Positions 54,465-63,572 of a stretch of DNA of 64,000 bases are shown in pieces. Within the stretch, counting starts at the first letter, position 1, and each line of letters begins with the position of its first letter. The notes under the pieces are model-generated. The model saw nothing but the letters and a program-made list of their open reading frames with translations. It did not search any database and was not told the DNA's origin. The translations under genes and the position numbers were made by a program. Source of the DNA: Terrabacter sp. 28 (GTDB lineage Bacteria; Actinomycetota; Actinomycetes; Actinomycetales; Dermatophilaceae); contig JYOE01000017.1 in assembly GCA_000955875.1 (NCBI GenBank), forward strand, positions 76,291 to 140,290. The letters run 5' to 3'.

Positions 54465-55352
54465 ATGAGCACCGTCACGAGTGCCGTCACCCAGCAGGTG
54501 GGCTACGTCCTCACGCTCGACTGCCCCGAGGCCCCCGGCCTCGTCCATGCCGTGTCCGGCTTCCTCATGGACCAGCACGGTGACATCCACGAGCTCAAGC
54601 AGTTCGACGACGTACGCGGCGGGCACTTCTTCCTCCGCGTGCACTTCGCGATCGCCGGCGACCAGTCCGACCCGGGCGTCGACGCCCTGCGCGAGGCCTT
54701 CGCCGCCGTGGCGCAGCGGCACGGCATGCGCTTCGAGCTGCGTGAGGCCTCGGCGAAGCGGCGGGTCCTCGTCATGGTGTCGAAGTTCGCGCACTGCCTC
54801 AACGACCTGCTCTTCCGCTCCCGCGTCGGGGAGCTGCCGGTGGAGATCGCTGCCGTCGTGTCCAACCACCCCGACCACCGAGCGCTCGTCGAGTGGCACG
54901 GCATCCCGTTCTTCCACGTGCCGGTCACTGCCGCGACCAAGCCGGCGGCGGAGGCGAGGCTGCTCGACCTCGTCGACCGCTTCGAGATCGAGCTCGTCGT
55001 GCTCGCGCGCTACATGCAGATCCTCAGCGACGACCTCACCGAGCAGCTCACCGGGAGGGCCATCAACATCCACCACTCGTTCCTGCCGAGCTTCAAGGGG
55101 GCCAAGCCGTACCACCAGGCGTGGGAGCGCGGCGTCAAGACGGTCGGCGCGACGGCGCACTACGTCAGCAGCGAGCTCGACGAGGGCCCGATCATCTCCC
55201 AGCAGGTGCGCGAGGTCGACCACTCGTTCGGACCCGAGGACCTCGTGGCCGCGGGACGGGACACCGAGTGCCGGGCCCTGTCGAACGCCGTGAAGTGGCA
55301 CTGCGAGGGGCGGGTCATCCTGCACGGCAACCGGACCGTCGTGCTGCTCTGA
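54465..55352 (+). CDS. purU: Formyltetrahydrofolate deformylase
   Basis: A 295-residue hydrolase of 10-formyl-THF to formate and THF. An N-terminal ACT domain ([37 protein letters not shown]) is followed by the formyltransferase fold with catalytic Asn/His/Asp ([34 protein letters not shown]). GAGAGGAG precedes the ATG. Downstream of sarcosine oxidase it can drain excess one-carbon units and regenerate THF. PurU is common in sox operons. Confidence 0.94.
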   Translation: MSTVTSAVTQQVGYVLTLDCPEAPGLVHAVSGFLMDQHGDIHELKQFDDVRGGHFFLRVHFAIAGDQSDPGVDALREAFAAVAQRHGMRFELREASAKRRVLVMVSKFAHCLNDLLFRSRVGELPVEIAAVVSNHPDHRALVEWHGIPFFHVPVTAATKPAAEARLLDLVDRFEIELVVLARYMQILSDDLTEQLTGRAINIHHSFLPSFKGAKPYHQAWERGVKTVGATAHYVSSELDEGPIISQQVREVDHSFGPEDLVAAGRDTECRALSNAVKWHCEGRVILHGNRTVVLL

Positions 55353-55447
55353 CGCGGACCAACCCGACGACCCGCAGGTGGTCCAGGCCGATCGATGCCG
55401 TCATCGTGCGCTGACCGGATGTCGGTCGCGCGGCCGAGCAGGGCGGG

Positions 55448-56671
55448 TCACCGGGTCGGGGAGAGGGCGAGCACGAGCTCACGCACCACCGCTGGGTCGG
55501 CCAGACGGTCGCCGTAGAGCTCGCGGAGCTGCCCCATCCGGTAGCGCACGGTCTGCGGGTGCACGTGCAGGGCGGCGGCCACCTCCTCGCGGCGGCCCTG
55601 GTGCAGCAGCCACGACAGCAAGGTCTCGGCGAGCCGCTCCCGCGTGCTGGGCGACAGATCGGCGAGTGGGGCCAGGGCGTGGTCGCGCAGGTCGGCCAGC
55701 GCCTCGGTGTCGGCTGTCAGCACGAGGTCGGCCAGGTGTCGCTCGCTGTCCACCGCAGCGCCGGTGCGCGACGGCCGCGCCAGCGCCGCCGTTCGCAGGG
55801 CGCGGTCGTAGGAGGACCGCGCCTCCGCCCAGGGGCGCGGTGGCCCGACGACGGCGTGGCGCCCCCGCAGCTGCCGCAGCAGGTGCCGACGCCCCGTGCC
55901 GTCCGCGTCGGGGACGAGCAGCAGGGTGAGCGGGTGGTCGGGGTCGGCGTCCTCGATGCCCTGCAGGTCCTCGCCGACCTGGAGGGTGTCCGCGTGGAGG
56001 GAGGCGACGGCGCGGCGGGCCTCGGCTGCCGGCAGCAGCACCGCGGTCAGGGACGTCGGCGGGGTCCACTCGGCGCGGGCAGCTGCCGCGGCGAGAACGT
56101 CGGCACCGGCACGGGCGAGCAGCTGCTGACCGAGCCGCTCGCGGTAGCGGTCTCGCACGCGGCCACTGGTCGTCAGCTCGTCGGTGTGCCCGGCGACGCT
56201 GGCCGCCGACAGCTCGTCGATGTAGGCGAAGAGCAGCTCGGCGAACTTCGCCATCGTCGCTGCCGTGAGCCCCGCGTCGGCCGCGGCGGCGGCCAGCTCG
56301 CGCCACGCCACCCTCGCCCCGACTCGGTATGCCGCGAGCAGGCTGTCCATCGACCGTCCACCCCGCGCCTCGCCGCGCCCCAGGGCGTACGCGCCCTCGC
56401 GGGTGGGGCCCAGTGGCGTGCTCGCGTCGACGTCCCGGCCCCCGCCCGCGAGCTTGAGGAAGCCGGCGATGGCCATCTGCACGGCGCGCTCGATGGTGTC
56501 GCCCGCCACCCCGCCGAGCGCCCCGCGGTAGTCGGGGACCTCGTCGACCACCGCCGCGACCGTGGTCGCAGCGATGGCGGGGAGGCGCTCACGCAGCTGG
56601 CGGAGCACGGCGTGGTCGAGCTGGAGGTCTGCTGCGCCTCGAGCGGTCGCCCGGGCAGGCTCTGACGCCAT
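55448..56671 (-). CDS. PucR-type helix-turn-helix regulator divergent from the desaturase genes
   Basis: A 407-residue regulator. A helical RsbRD-like N-terminal sensor occupies about residues 15-180 (LRQLRERLPAIAATTVAAVVDEVPDY ... AELLFAYIDELSAASVAGH). The C-terminal PucR/CdaR helix-turn-helix is LSWLLHQGRREEVAAALHVHPQTVRYRMGQL. GGAGG nine bases upstream supports the ATG at 56671; a frame starting at 56710 also exists. Divergence from the reductase-desaturase pair suggests it controls membrane lipid desaturation. Confidence 0.82.
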   Translation of the reverse strand: MASEPARATARGAADLQLDHAVLRQLRERLPAIAATTVAAVVDEVPDYRGALGGVAGDTIERAVQMAIAGFLKLAGGGRDVDASTPLGPTREGAYALGRGEARGGRSMDSLLAAYRVGARVAWRELAAAAADAGLTAATMAKFAELLFAYIDELSAASVAGHTDELTTSGRVRDRYRERLGQQLLARAGADVLAAAAARAEWTPPTSLTAVLLPAAEARRAVASLHADTLQVGEDLQGIEDADPDHPLTLLLVPDADGTGRRHLLRQLRGRHAVVGPPRPWAEARSSYDRALRTAALARPSRTGAAVDSERHLADLVLTADTEALADLRDHALAPLADLSPSTRERLAETLLSWLLHQGRREEVAAALHVHPQTVRYRMGQLRELYGDRLADPAVVRELVLALSPTR

Positions 56672-56757
56672 CAACTGTTCCCTCCGCACAAGAGTTCCCG
56701 CATTCTTCACGCCCTGCGGTCAGGATCTTACCCTTGTCTGCCAGTCATGCTGGAGAC

Positions 56758-57888
56758 ATGAGCCTGCTAGCACCCTCGACCCGAGCCGCCCGACCGTCGC
56801 TGCGCCGACGGATCGTCGCCCTGGCCGAGCGCGCGACGTCGCCCCTCCTGCCGGCCGACTACCTCGACCTCTTCGACCCGCTGCGCCCCGGTGCCGACCT
56901 GCGCGGCCGCATCGTCGAGGTCAGCCCCGAGACCGTCGACGCGGCCACCGTCGTCATCCGCCCGGGCGCCGACTGGGCCGGCCACGTGCCGGGGCAGTAC
57001 GTACGCGTCGGCGTCGACGTCGACGGCGTACGCCAGTGGCGGGCCTACTCCCTCACCCACGGCCCGCGCGCCGACGGCAACATCTCCATCACCGTCAAGG
57101 CCGTGCCCGACGGCCTGGTCAGCAACCACCTGGTGCGCGAGTCCCGACCGGGCACGCTCGTGCACCTCGAGCAGGCGCAGGGCGAGTTCGTGCTGCCCAC
57201 CGATGGGGGCAAGTTCCTCTTCGTCACGGCCGGCTCAGGCGTCACGCCGGTCATCGGCATGCTGCGCAACCTCTTCCCCGTCGCCGATGGGGGCGTCGTA
57301 CGCCTGCCCCGCGCGGCGGCATACGACATCGTCGTCGTGCACGTGGCGCCGAGCGAGCCGCACTCGATCTTCATCGACAACCTCCGGGCTCTCGACGAGG
57401 CAGGCCTGATCCGCCTCGTCGCCCGCTACGACGACGAGCACGGCGTGCTCGACGTCGACGACCTCGACATCCTCGTGCCCGACCTGCTCGAGCGGACGAC
57501 CCTCGCCTGCGGCCCCGGCGGGCTCCTCGACGCCCTCCAGCGACACCACGACCAGCGCGGGCTGGGCCTGCTCACCGAGCAGTTCCGGGCGACGACGCTC
57601 GTCGTCGGCGAGGGCGGCACCGTCGACTTCACCGGCTCCGGCACGACGGTCGACGCCGACGGCGCGACACCCATCCTCGACGCTGCCGAGGCCGCCGGCG
57701 TGCTCATGCCGTCCGGGTGCCGCATGGGCATCTGCTTCGGCTGCGTGCTGCCGCTGCGCGAGGGCGCCGTGCGCGACCTGCGCACCGGCGAGGTCACGAC
57801 GGCGACGCCGGGCGAGACCGAGGGCCAGGGCGTCCCGATCCAGACGTGCATCTCCGCAGCCGCCGGCGCCTGCGTCATCGACCACTGA
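56758..57888 (+). CDS. Ferredoxin-NAD(P)H reductase partner of the fatty-acid desaturase
   Basis: A 376-residue electron-transfer protein. FAD domain with WRAYSLTHGPRADG at about residue 100, NAD domain with VTAGSGVTPVIGMLRNLF near 160, and a C-terminal plant-type 2Fe-2S ferredoxin (PSGCRMGICFGCVLPL ... QTCIS). It resembles M. tuberculosis Rv3230c, which reduces DesA3. The ATG at 56758 has GGAG only two bases away, so a leaderless message or an upstream start (56734) is possible. It lies 31 bp before the desaturase gene. Confidence 0.88.
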   Translation: MSLLAPSTRAARPSLRRRIVALAERATSPLLPADYLDLFDPLRPGADLRGRIVEVSPETVDAATVVIRPGADWAGHVPGQYVRVGVDVDGVRQWRAYSLTHGPRADGNISITVKAVPDGLVSNHLVRESRPGTLVHLEQAQGEFVLPTDGGKFLFVTAGSGVTPVIGMLRNLFPVADGGVVRLPRAAAYDIVVVHVAPSEPHSIFIDNLRALDEAGLIRLVARYDDEHGVLDVDDLDILVPDLLERTTLACGPGGLLDALQRHHDQRGLGLLTEQFRATTLVVGEGGTVDFTGSGTTVDADGATPILDAAEAAGVLMPSGCRMGICFGCVLPLREGAVRDLRTGEVTTATPGETEGQGVPIQTCISAAAGACVIDH

Positions 57889-57919
57889 CCACTGAGACCA
57901 GACCCCAAGAGGAGTCACC

Positions 57920-59080
57920 ATGACCGTACTGCAGAAGAAGGCCCACAACCCCATCGGGCACCTCAGCGCCGCGGACATCGAGCAGATCGGCGTCGAGCTC
58001 GACGCCATCCGTCAGTCCGTCATCGACACCCGCGGCGCCGACGACGCGGCCTACATCCGCAAGGTCATCGCCACCCAGCGCAAGCTCGAGCTCGGCTCTC
58101 GCGCAGTCCTTCTCGTGTCGATGTTCCCGCCGGCCTGGCTCGTCGGCACCGCCGGCCTCGCCGTCGCGAAGATCATCGAGAACATGGAGATCGGGCACAA
58201 CGTCATGCACGGCCAGTGGGACTGGATGCGCGACCCGAAGATCCACTCGACGACGTGGGAGTGGGACAACGCCAGCCCCTCGGAGCAGTGGAAGCACTCG
58301 CACAACGAGCTGCACCACACGTACACGAACGTCATCGGCAAGGACAACGACCTCGGCTACGGCATCATGCGCGTCGACGAGGACCAGCGCTGGGTGCCGC
58401 TGTACGCCGCGCAGCCGCTGTGGAACTTCGTCAACGCCTGTTTCTTCGAGTACGGTATCGCGGCCTACGACCTCGAGCTCGGCAAGAACCTCGCCACCAA
58501 GGAGCGACGCCAGGACCCCGACTTCCGGGCGCGCGCCAAGGTGACGCTGAAGAAGATCCGCAACCAGATGACGAAGGACTACGTCATCCACCCGCTCCTG
58601 TCCGGCCCGTCGTTCCTCAGCACGCTGACGGCCAACGCCACGGCCAACCTCATCCGCAACCTCTGGACCCACTCGGTCATCATGTGCGGCCACTTCCCCG
58701 AGGGCGTCGAGACCTTCGAGCGACGTTCGATCGTGGGGGAGACCCGCGGCGAGTGGTACCTGCGCCAGATGCTCGGCTCGGCCAACATCAGCGGCAGCAA
58801 GGCCATGCACTTCATGACCGGCAACCTCAGCTTCCAGATCGAGCACCACCTCTTCCCCGACCTGCCGAGCAACCGCTACCAGGAGATCGCCCCGCAGGTG
58901 CAGGAGCTCTTCCGGAGGTACGGCCTGACCTACACGACGGGCTCGCTCCCGCGTCAGGTGGGGTCCGCGTGGAAGAAGGTCTTCCGCCTGTCGCTTCCCA
59001 ACGGCCTCCTGCGCCGGGGCCGGGCCACGGTCGTCCCGATGGCCACCCGACCCGACACGACGTCCTCGGCCGCCGCCTGA
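57920..59080 (+). CDS. Membrane fatty-acid (acyl-CoA) desaturase, DesA3-like
   Basis: A 386-residue diiron desaturase. The three His boxes are visible: HNVMHGQ, HSHNELHH and IEHHLFPDLPSNR, with membrane helices near residues 60-95 and 215-255. It should introduce a double bond, probably delta-9, in stearoyl-CoA or a similar chain, using electrons from the preceding reductase. GAGGAG precedes the ATG. The pair is the actinobacterial Rv3230c-DesA3 arrangement. Confidence 0.9.
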   Translation: MTVLQKKAHNPIGHLSAADIEQIGVELDAIRQSVIDTRGADDAAYIRKVIATQRKLELGSRAVLLVSMFPPAWLVGTAGLAVAKIIENMEIGHNVMHGQWDWMRDPKIHSTTWEWDNASPSEQWKHSHNELHHTYTNVIGKDNDLGYGIMRVDEDQRWVPLYAAQPLWNFVNACFFEYGIAAYDLELGKNLATKERRQDPDFRARAKVTLKKIRNQMTKDYVIHPLLSGPSFLSTLTANATANLIRNLWTHSVIMCGHFPEGVETFERRSIVGETRGEWYLRQMLGSANISGSKAMHFMTGNLSFQIEHHLFPDLPSNRYQEIAPQVQELFRRYGLTYTTGSLPRQVGSAWKKVFRLSLPNGLLRRGRATVVPMATRPDTTSSAAA

Positions 59081-59266
59081 GGTGTGCTCACCGGGAAACG
59101 GCAGCGCCGGGCTCACGCGGTGCATCCGCTCACGGCACTGCAGAGCGAGTACTCCCGGATGATCGACCGCTGAGGGAAGGCCCCAAAGCCGGGCGCGGAG
59201 AAGGGCTGAGAGCGGTCACGTCGAGGTGCCGGTTCGGCGCGCCGCCTGTAGACGTGAACCGAGCGC
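59081..59266. other. 186-bp gap between convergent desaturase and DoxX genes
   Basis: No coding frame with gene-like features. GACCGCT (59165-59171) can pair with AGCGGTC (59211-59217) around a 39-base loop, too weak to call a terminator with confidence. Confidence 0.5.
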
Positions 59267-59839
59267 CTACGCCTGCGACGCGGACCCCGGCTGGTCGCTC
59301 GCCTGCGCGTCGTCATCCTCAGCAGTCGCCGCCAAAGCCCTCTCACGACGGGACACCACGAAGACGGCAGCCGGGACGACCGACGTCGCGGCGAAGACCC
59401 TCATCCACGGCTTGTCGACGACGTGCCGAGTGCTGTGGTCGAGCGACAGACGACCCGACCCCGTCAGGGCCAACGCGCCCCCCACCAAGGCCAGGACCAG
59501 TTGGTACTCGATGCCGCCCTCCTGCGCGAAGAAGCCGTGCTCGCGGCTGATCGACCCCGCGACCAGCATCGTTCCGGCTGCGGCTGCCCCGGCCGCAGGG
59601 GTGGCGAGGCCGACGGCCAGCAGGGCGCCGCCACCGAGCTCCGAGGCGGCCGCGATCCGAGCATTGAGCCGGCCGGGTCTGAAACCGACCTTGTCGAAGA
59701 ACGCGCCCGTCCCCTCGATCCCGTGCCCGCCGAAGGCGCCGAACTGCTTCTGGGCGCCGTGCGCCATCATCACTGCGCCGAAGCCGAGCCGAAGGGCCAG
59801 TAGGCCGACGTCACGCAGCTCGACCGCATTCCGCTTCAT
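59267..59839 (-). CDS. DoxX-family membrane protein
   Basis: A 190-residue protein with four membrane helices (VGLLALRLGFGAVMMAHGAQK, ELGGGALLAVGLATPAAG, YQLVLALVGGALALTG and a C-terminal helix) and the DoxX pattern of a Gly-rich first helix followed by KxFG. AGGAGG seven bases upstream sets the ATG at 59839 rather than a GTG six bases earlier. DoxX proteins are linked to redox or thiol stress; no partner gene is adjacent. Confidence 0.83.
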   Translation of the reverse strand: MKRNAVELRDVGLLALRLGFGAVMMAHGAQKQFGAFGGHGIEGTGAFFDKVGFRPGRLNARIAAASELGGGALLAVGLATPAAGAAAAGTMLVAGSISREHGFFAQEGGIEYQLVLALVGGALALTGSGRLSLDHSTRHVVDKPWMRVFAATSVVPAAVFVVSRRERALAATAEDDDAQASDQPGSASQA

Positions 59840-59915
59840 GACCACCCCTCCTGCGACTGCCGAAGCTCCTCGGAGACGGGTTGCGCCTTCCAGCGTAGAT
59901 CCGGGGTGGCCCGTG

Positions 59916-60980
59916 TCACCAGGCGCGTTCGAGCAGTCCGGTCACCGACGTGACGTCGAGCGGTCGGGGGTTGGGGTAGGGCGCTGCGACCACGCGCTCG
60001 GCCACGCCCGCCAGGGCCGCCCGAGGGACCCCGAGCTCGCGAAGTCGGCGCGCACCCTCGTGGGCGTCGGCGAGTCCGCGCACCACGCGTACGGGGTCGG
60101 TGCCGAGGGCGCGCTCGAGGCGACCGGCGGCATCGGGGGCAGCGGGCAGGTCGAAGTCCATGACGTGCGGCAGCAGCATCGCGTGCAGCTCCGCGTGTGG
60201 CAGGTCGAAGGTGCCGCCGAGAGCATGGGCGAGCTGGTGGTGCAGGCCCATTCGCGTCTGCGCGAGGCAGGTCCCGGCGAGCCAGGCACCGGCCTGGACC
60301 CTGGACCGTGCGCGCACGTCACCGAGGTCGGCGAGCACGTCGGGCAGCGCCGCCACGATCTCATGGGCGGCCTCCGTGGCGAGGGCGTCGCTCACCGGCG
60401 TGCGGTCGGGGGCCCAGAGCGCCTCGACGGCGTGCGCCAGCGCGTTCAGGGCGCTCGTCAGGGTGAGCCCGCGCGGCATCGACAGGGTCAGCTCCGGGTC
60501 GTAGACGACGGTCCCCGGGGCGAGCGCGGGGTCGCGGCGGGTGGTCTTCACCCCGCCCCGGGTCTCGCCGAGGACGGGCGTGACCTCCGACCCGGCATAC
60601 GTCGTCGGCACGGCCACCTGGGGTATGCCGGTGCGCGCGCTGAGCGCCTTGCCGAGCCCGACCGCGGAACCTCCGCCCACCGCGACGACGGCATCGGCTC
60701 GGTGGTCGGTGACGATCGCGAGGGCGCGCTCGGTCACGTCCACCGGCGTGTGGACCCTCGGGCCGTCGAACCGTGCCGCGAGCCGCCCGCCCAGCGCGGC
60801 GGCGAGCGCGTCACCTGCAGCGGCCACCGACGGCGTCGTCACGAGCAGCACGCGGCGCGCGCCGATGCGTCCGAGCTCGGACGGGACGTGCCGCAGCGCC
60901 CCCGGTCCGATGAGCACACGGGTCGCGACGCCCTGGTGGACGACGACGTCGGCGACGTCGGGCGCGTTCGCGTCGGTCAT
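59916..60980 (-). CDS. Maleylacetate-reductase-like iron-dependent alcohol dehydrogenase
   Basis: A 354-residue member of the iron-containing ADH superfamily. NAD-binding AVGGGSAVGLGKALS and VPTTYAGSEVTPVLGET are typical of maleylacetate reductases, as are metal-ligand His in NALAHAVEALW and LHHQLAHALGGTFDLPHAELHAMLLPH. It should reduce maleylacetate to 3-oxoadipate in aromatic-ring degradation, but no ring-cleavage dioxygenase is nearby, so the physiological role is open. The ATG at 60980 is chosen because the longer frame to 61028 adds a poly-Arg stretch and overlaps the opposite promoter region. Confidence 0.8.
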   Translation of the reverse strand: MTDANAPDVADVVVHQGVATRVLIGPGALRHVPSELGRIGARRVLLVTTPSVAAAGDALAAALGGRLAARFDGPRVHTPVDVTERALAIVTDHRADAVVAVGGGSAVGLGKALSARTGIPQVAVPTTYAGSEVTPVLGETRGGVKTTRRDPALAPGTVVYDPELTLSMPRGLTLTSALNALAHAVEALWAPDRTPVSDALATEAAHEIVAALPDVLADLGDVRARSRVQAGAWLAGTCLAQTRMGLHHQLAHALGGTFDLPHAELHAMLLPHVMDFDLPAAPDAAGRLERALGTDPVRVVRGLADAHEGARRLRELGVPRAALAGVAERVVAAPYPNPRPLDVTSVTGLLERAW

Positions 60981-61061
60981 GGCTGCAAGGGTGGCACGTC
61001 GACGGCGTCGCGAGGCTCGCGATGACACCTACCCGGCGTTGCCCGAAGGTGCAGACTGGGC

Positions 61062-62438
61062 GTGGACCACGACGCAGGGGGAGGGATGCGCCCGCAGACG
61101 ACATACGTCGAGTCGGTCGACGGTTACGTCGCGTACCAGGTGTTCGGGGAGGGGCCTCGGGACCTGCTCTTCGTCACGAACTGGAGCACCAACCTCGACG
61201 CGATGTGGGACGAGCCCTCCCTGGCCCACTACTTCAGCCGGCTCGGCCGCCTGGGCCGCGTCATGTGCTTCGACAAGCGCGGCACCGGCGTCTCCGACCC
61301 CGTCTCGCTGCGCTCGCTGCCGACCCTCGAGCAGTGGATGGACGACGCACGGCTCGTGCTCGACGCCGTCGGCTCGAAGCAGGCCGTCGTCATCGGTGAC
61401 ACGGAGGGCGGTCCGATGGCGATGCTGCTCGCAGCGACCTATCCCGCGCGGGTGCGCCAGCTCGTGCTCGTCAACTCCTACGCCCGCTGGCTGCGCGCGC
61501 CCGACTACCCGATCGGTATGCCGGAGAGCGCCCACGTGATCCTGCTCGAGCGCTACTCGACGTGGTGGGGGCAGGACGCCCGCATGCTCGAGGTCACCGC
61601 GCCGACCATCGCCCACGACCCGCGCTGGCAGGAGTGGTTCCTGCGTTACCAGCGGCTGGCGATGCCGCCGGGCGCCGCCTCGACGATGTACGAGTGGGTG
61701 ACGAAGCTCGACGTGCGCGCCGTCCTCGGTGCCATCTCGGTCCCTACGCTCGTGCTGCAGCGCACCGACAACGTGCACTACCGGCCGGACTTCGGGCGCT
61801 ACCTCGCCGAGCACCTGCCGGCCGCGACGCTGCACGAGCTGCCCGGCGCCGACTGCTACCCCTTCTACACCCCGCAGAACGACGACGTCCTGCGCGAGGT
61901 CGCGCAGTTCCTCAGCGCGGCGCCGAGCACGTCGCCCGAGATCCCCACGCAGCGCGAGCTCGCCACCGTGCTCTTCACCGACGTCGTCGGCTCGACCGAC
62001 CTCGCGGCGCGGCTCGGCGACGACCGCTGGCTCGGGCTCCGGGCGGCCCACGACGAGATCGTGCGTCGCAACCTCGCGGCCTTCCGGGGGCGCGAGGTCG
62101 CGACGACGGGCGACGGCTTCCTCGCGACGTTCGACGGTCCGGCGCGGGCGCTGCTCTGTGCCGCACGCATCCGTGACTCGATGCACCTCATCGGGCTCGA
62201 GGTGCGCCAGGGCGCCCACACGGGCGAGATCGAGCGCGTCGGCGACGACATCGGCGGCATCGCCGTGCACCTCGCCGCCCGGGTCATGGCCCTCGCCGGC
62301 CCGAGCGAGATCCTCGCGTCGGGCACGGTGACCGACCTCGTCGTGGGCTCGGGCATCACCTTCAGCGACCGGGGGAGCCATCGGCTCAAGGGCGTCCCCG
62401 GCAGCTGGAAGCTGTATGCCGTCGCCGGCGTGCCGTAG
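61062..62438 (+). CDS. Alpha/beta-hydrolase-like domain fused to class III nucleotidyl cyclase
   Basis: A 458-residue two-domain protein. Residues about 10-285 form an alpha/beta hydrolase fold. The nucleophile elbow reads GDTEGG with Thr114 in place of Ser, and the usual catalytic His segment reads GADCYPF (C265), so catalysis looks lost. Residues about 300-455 are a class III cyclase: metal Asp D307 in LFTDVVGST and D351 in TTGDGF are kept, but the adenine-specifying Lys position before TTGD is Ala (A347). GTG 61062 or ATG 61086 could be the start. Such fusions are common in mycobacteria; product (cAMP or other) is unproven. Confidence 0.82.
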   Translation: MDHDAGGGMRPQTTYVESVDGYVAYQVFGEGPRDLLFVTNWSTNLDAMWDEPSLAHYFSRLGRLGRVMCFDKRGTGVSDPVSLRSLPTLEQWMDDARLVLDAVGSKQAVVIGDTEGGPMAMLLAATYPARVRQLVLVNSYARWLRAPDYPIGMPESAHVILLERYSTWWGQDARMLEVTAPTIAHDPRWQEWFLRYQRLAMPPGAASTMYEWVTKLDVRAVLGAISVPTLVLQRTDNVHYRPDFGRYLAEHLPAATLHELPGADCYPFYTPQNDDVLREVAQFLSAAPSTSPEIPTQRELATVLFTDVVGSTDLAARLGDDRWLGLRAAHDEIVRRNLAAFRGREVATTGDGFLATFDGPARALLCAARIRDSMHLIGLEVRQGAHTGEIERVGDDIGGIAVHLAARVMALAGPSEILASGTVTDLVVGSGITFSDRGSHRLKGVPGSWKLYAVAGVP

Positions 62439-62462
62439 CCGCGCGCTCGGAGCCACCCGCCG

Positions 62463-62510
62463 GGTTCGAGGTGAAAGCGCGTCAGATGCGACGCGCTTTC
62501 ACCTCGAACC
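62463..62510. terminator. 21-bp perfect inverted repeat between convergent genes
   Basis: Left arm 62463-62483 and right arm 62490-62510 are exact complements over 21 bases, separated by AGATGC. The stem begins GGTTCGAGGTGAAAGCGC. It lies between the cyclase stop (62438) and the YCII stop (62529). It is longer than needed for a terminator and has no U-tract; a bidirectional terminator or a dispersed palindromic repeat. Confidence 0.75.
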
Positions 62511-62528
62511 GCTCAACCTGTCGGCGAG

Positions 62529-62894
62529 TCAGCCGACCTGCGGCTGGGGCTTGAAGCGGCGGACCTCGTGGGGCCAGCCGCACGCCTCGGCGATCCTGGC
62601 GCCCCACATCGTGGCGGTCGCGTCGTCGGGCACGTCCACGATCGCGAAGCCGCCGAGCCACTCCTTGGTCTCGACGTAGGGGCCGTCGGTGACCATCGCC
62701 GTGCCGCTGTCGGTGTTGGGGTCGGCGTGGTAGACGGGGCCGTCCTCCTCCTCGAGGCCACCGGCGAAGACGTACACGCCTGCGGCCTTCATGTCGTTGA
62801 CCACGCCCATGGCCAGCGGCCCGCGTCCTCGGAACCACTCCTCCGGGTGGTCGCCCACCCACTGCTGGTTGAAGTACAGGAGGTACTCGGCCAT
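62529..62894 (-). CDS. YCII-domain protein
   Basis: A 121-residue YCII-related small protein (EYLLYFNQQWVGDHPEEW ... VTDGPYVETKEWLGGFAIVDVPDDATATMWGARI). The DGPYxExKEWLGGF segment is the conserved active-site-like loop of this family, often found beside ECF sigma factors; none is seen here. GGGAG seven bases upstream favours the ATG at 62894. Biochemical function unknown. Confidence 0.85.
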   Translation of the reverse strand: MAEYLLYFNQQWVGDHPEEWFRGRGPLAMGVVNDMKAAGVYVFAGGLEEEDGPVYHADPNTDSGTAMVTDGPYVETKEWLGGFAIVDVPDDATATMWGARIAEACGWPHEVRRFKPQPQVG

Positions 62895-63020
62895 GCGTCT
62901 GCTCCCTCGCTCAGTGGCGGCCCGGGTGACTCCGGACCGCGTCGACACCTGCTACACGAACGACCGTGCCCGGAATCGACACGTCTCCGGGGAGAGTACG
63001 ACGAGCGGTGCCCCGGACCG

Positions 63021-63400
<380 letters not shown>

Positions 63401-63509
63401 CTGTACGCTGGGGGCTGGCGACCTCTTCCCGCGCCTCGAGTGATCATGTTTCCCCTGACATGCCGCTCGTGCCGACCGGTCCACGGCTTCCCCTGGGCCG
63501 TCCCGGTCA

Positions 63510-63548
63510 GCCGTCGGGGGCGGTGTCCCCGCACCCGTCCCCGACGGC
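63510..63548 (-). terminator. Hairpin terminator after the small membrane protein gene
   Basis: GCCGTCGGGG (63510-63519) pairs perfectly with CCCCGACGGC (63539-63548). It lies 24 bp past the stop of the leftward 56-residue gene and supports that gene as a separate transcript. Confidence 0.6.
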
Positions 63549-63572
63549 CCCGCCGTCCCGCGCGAGGGGTGC

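Noticed and set aside
55353..55447. GGACCA ... TGGTCC inverted repeat after purU as a terminator
   Set aside because: Only 6-bp arms around a 17-base loop; too weak to list as a feature.
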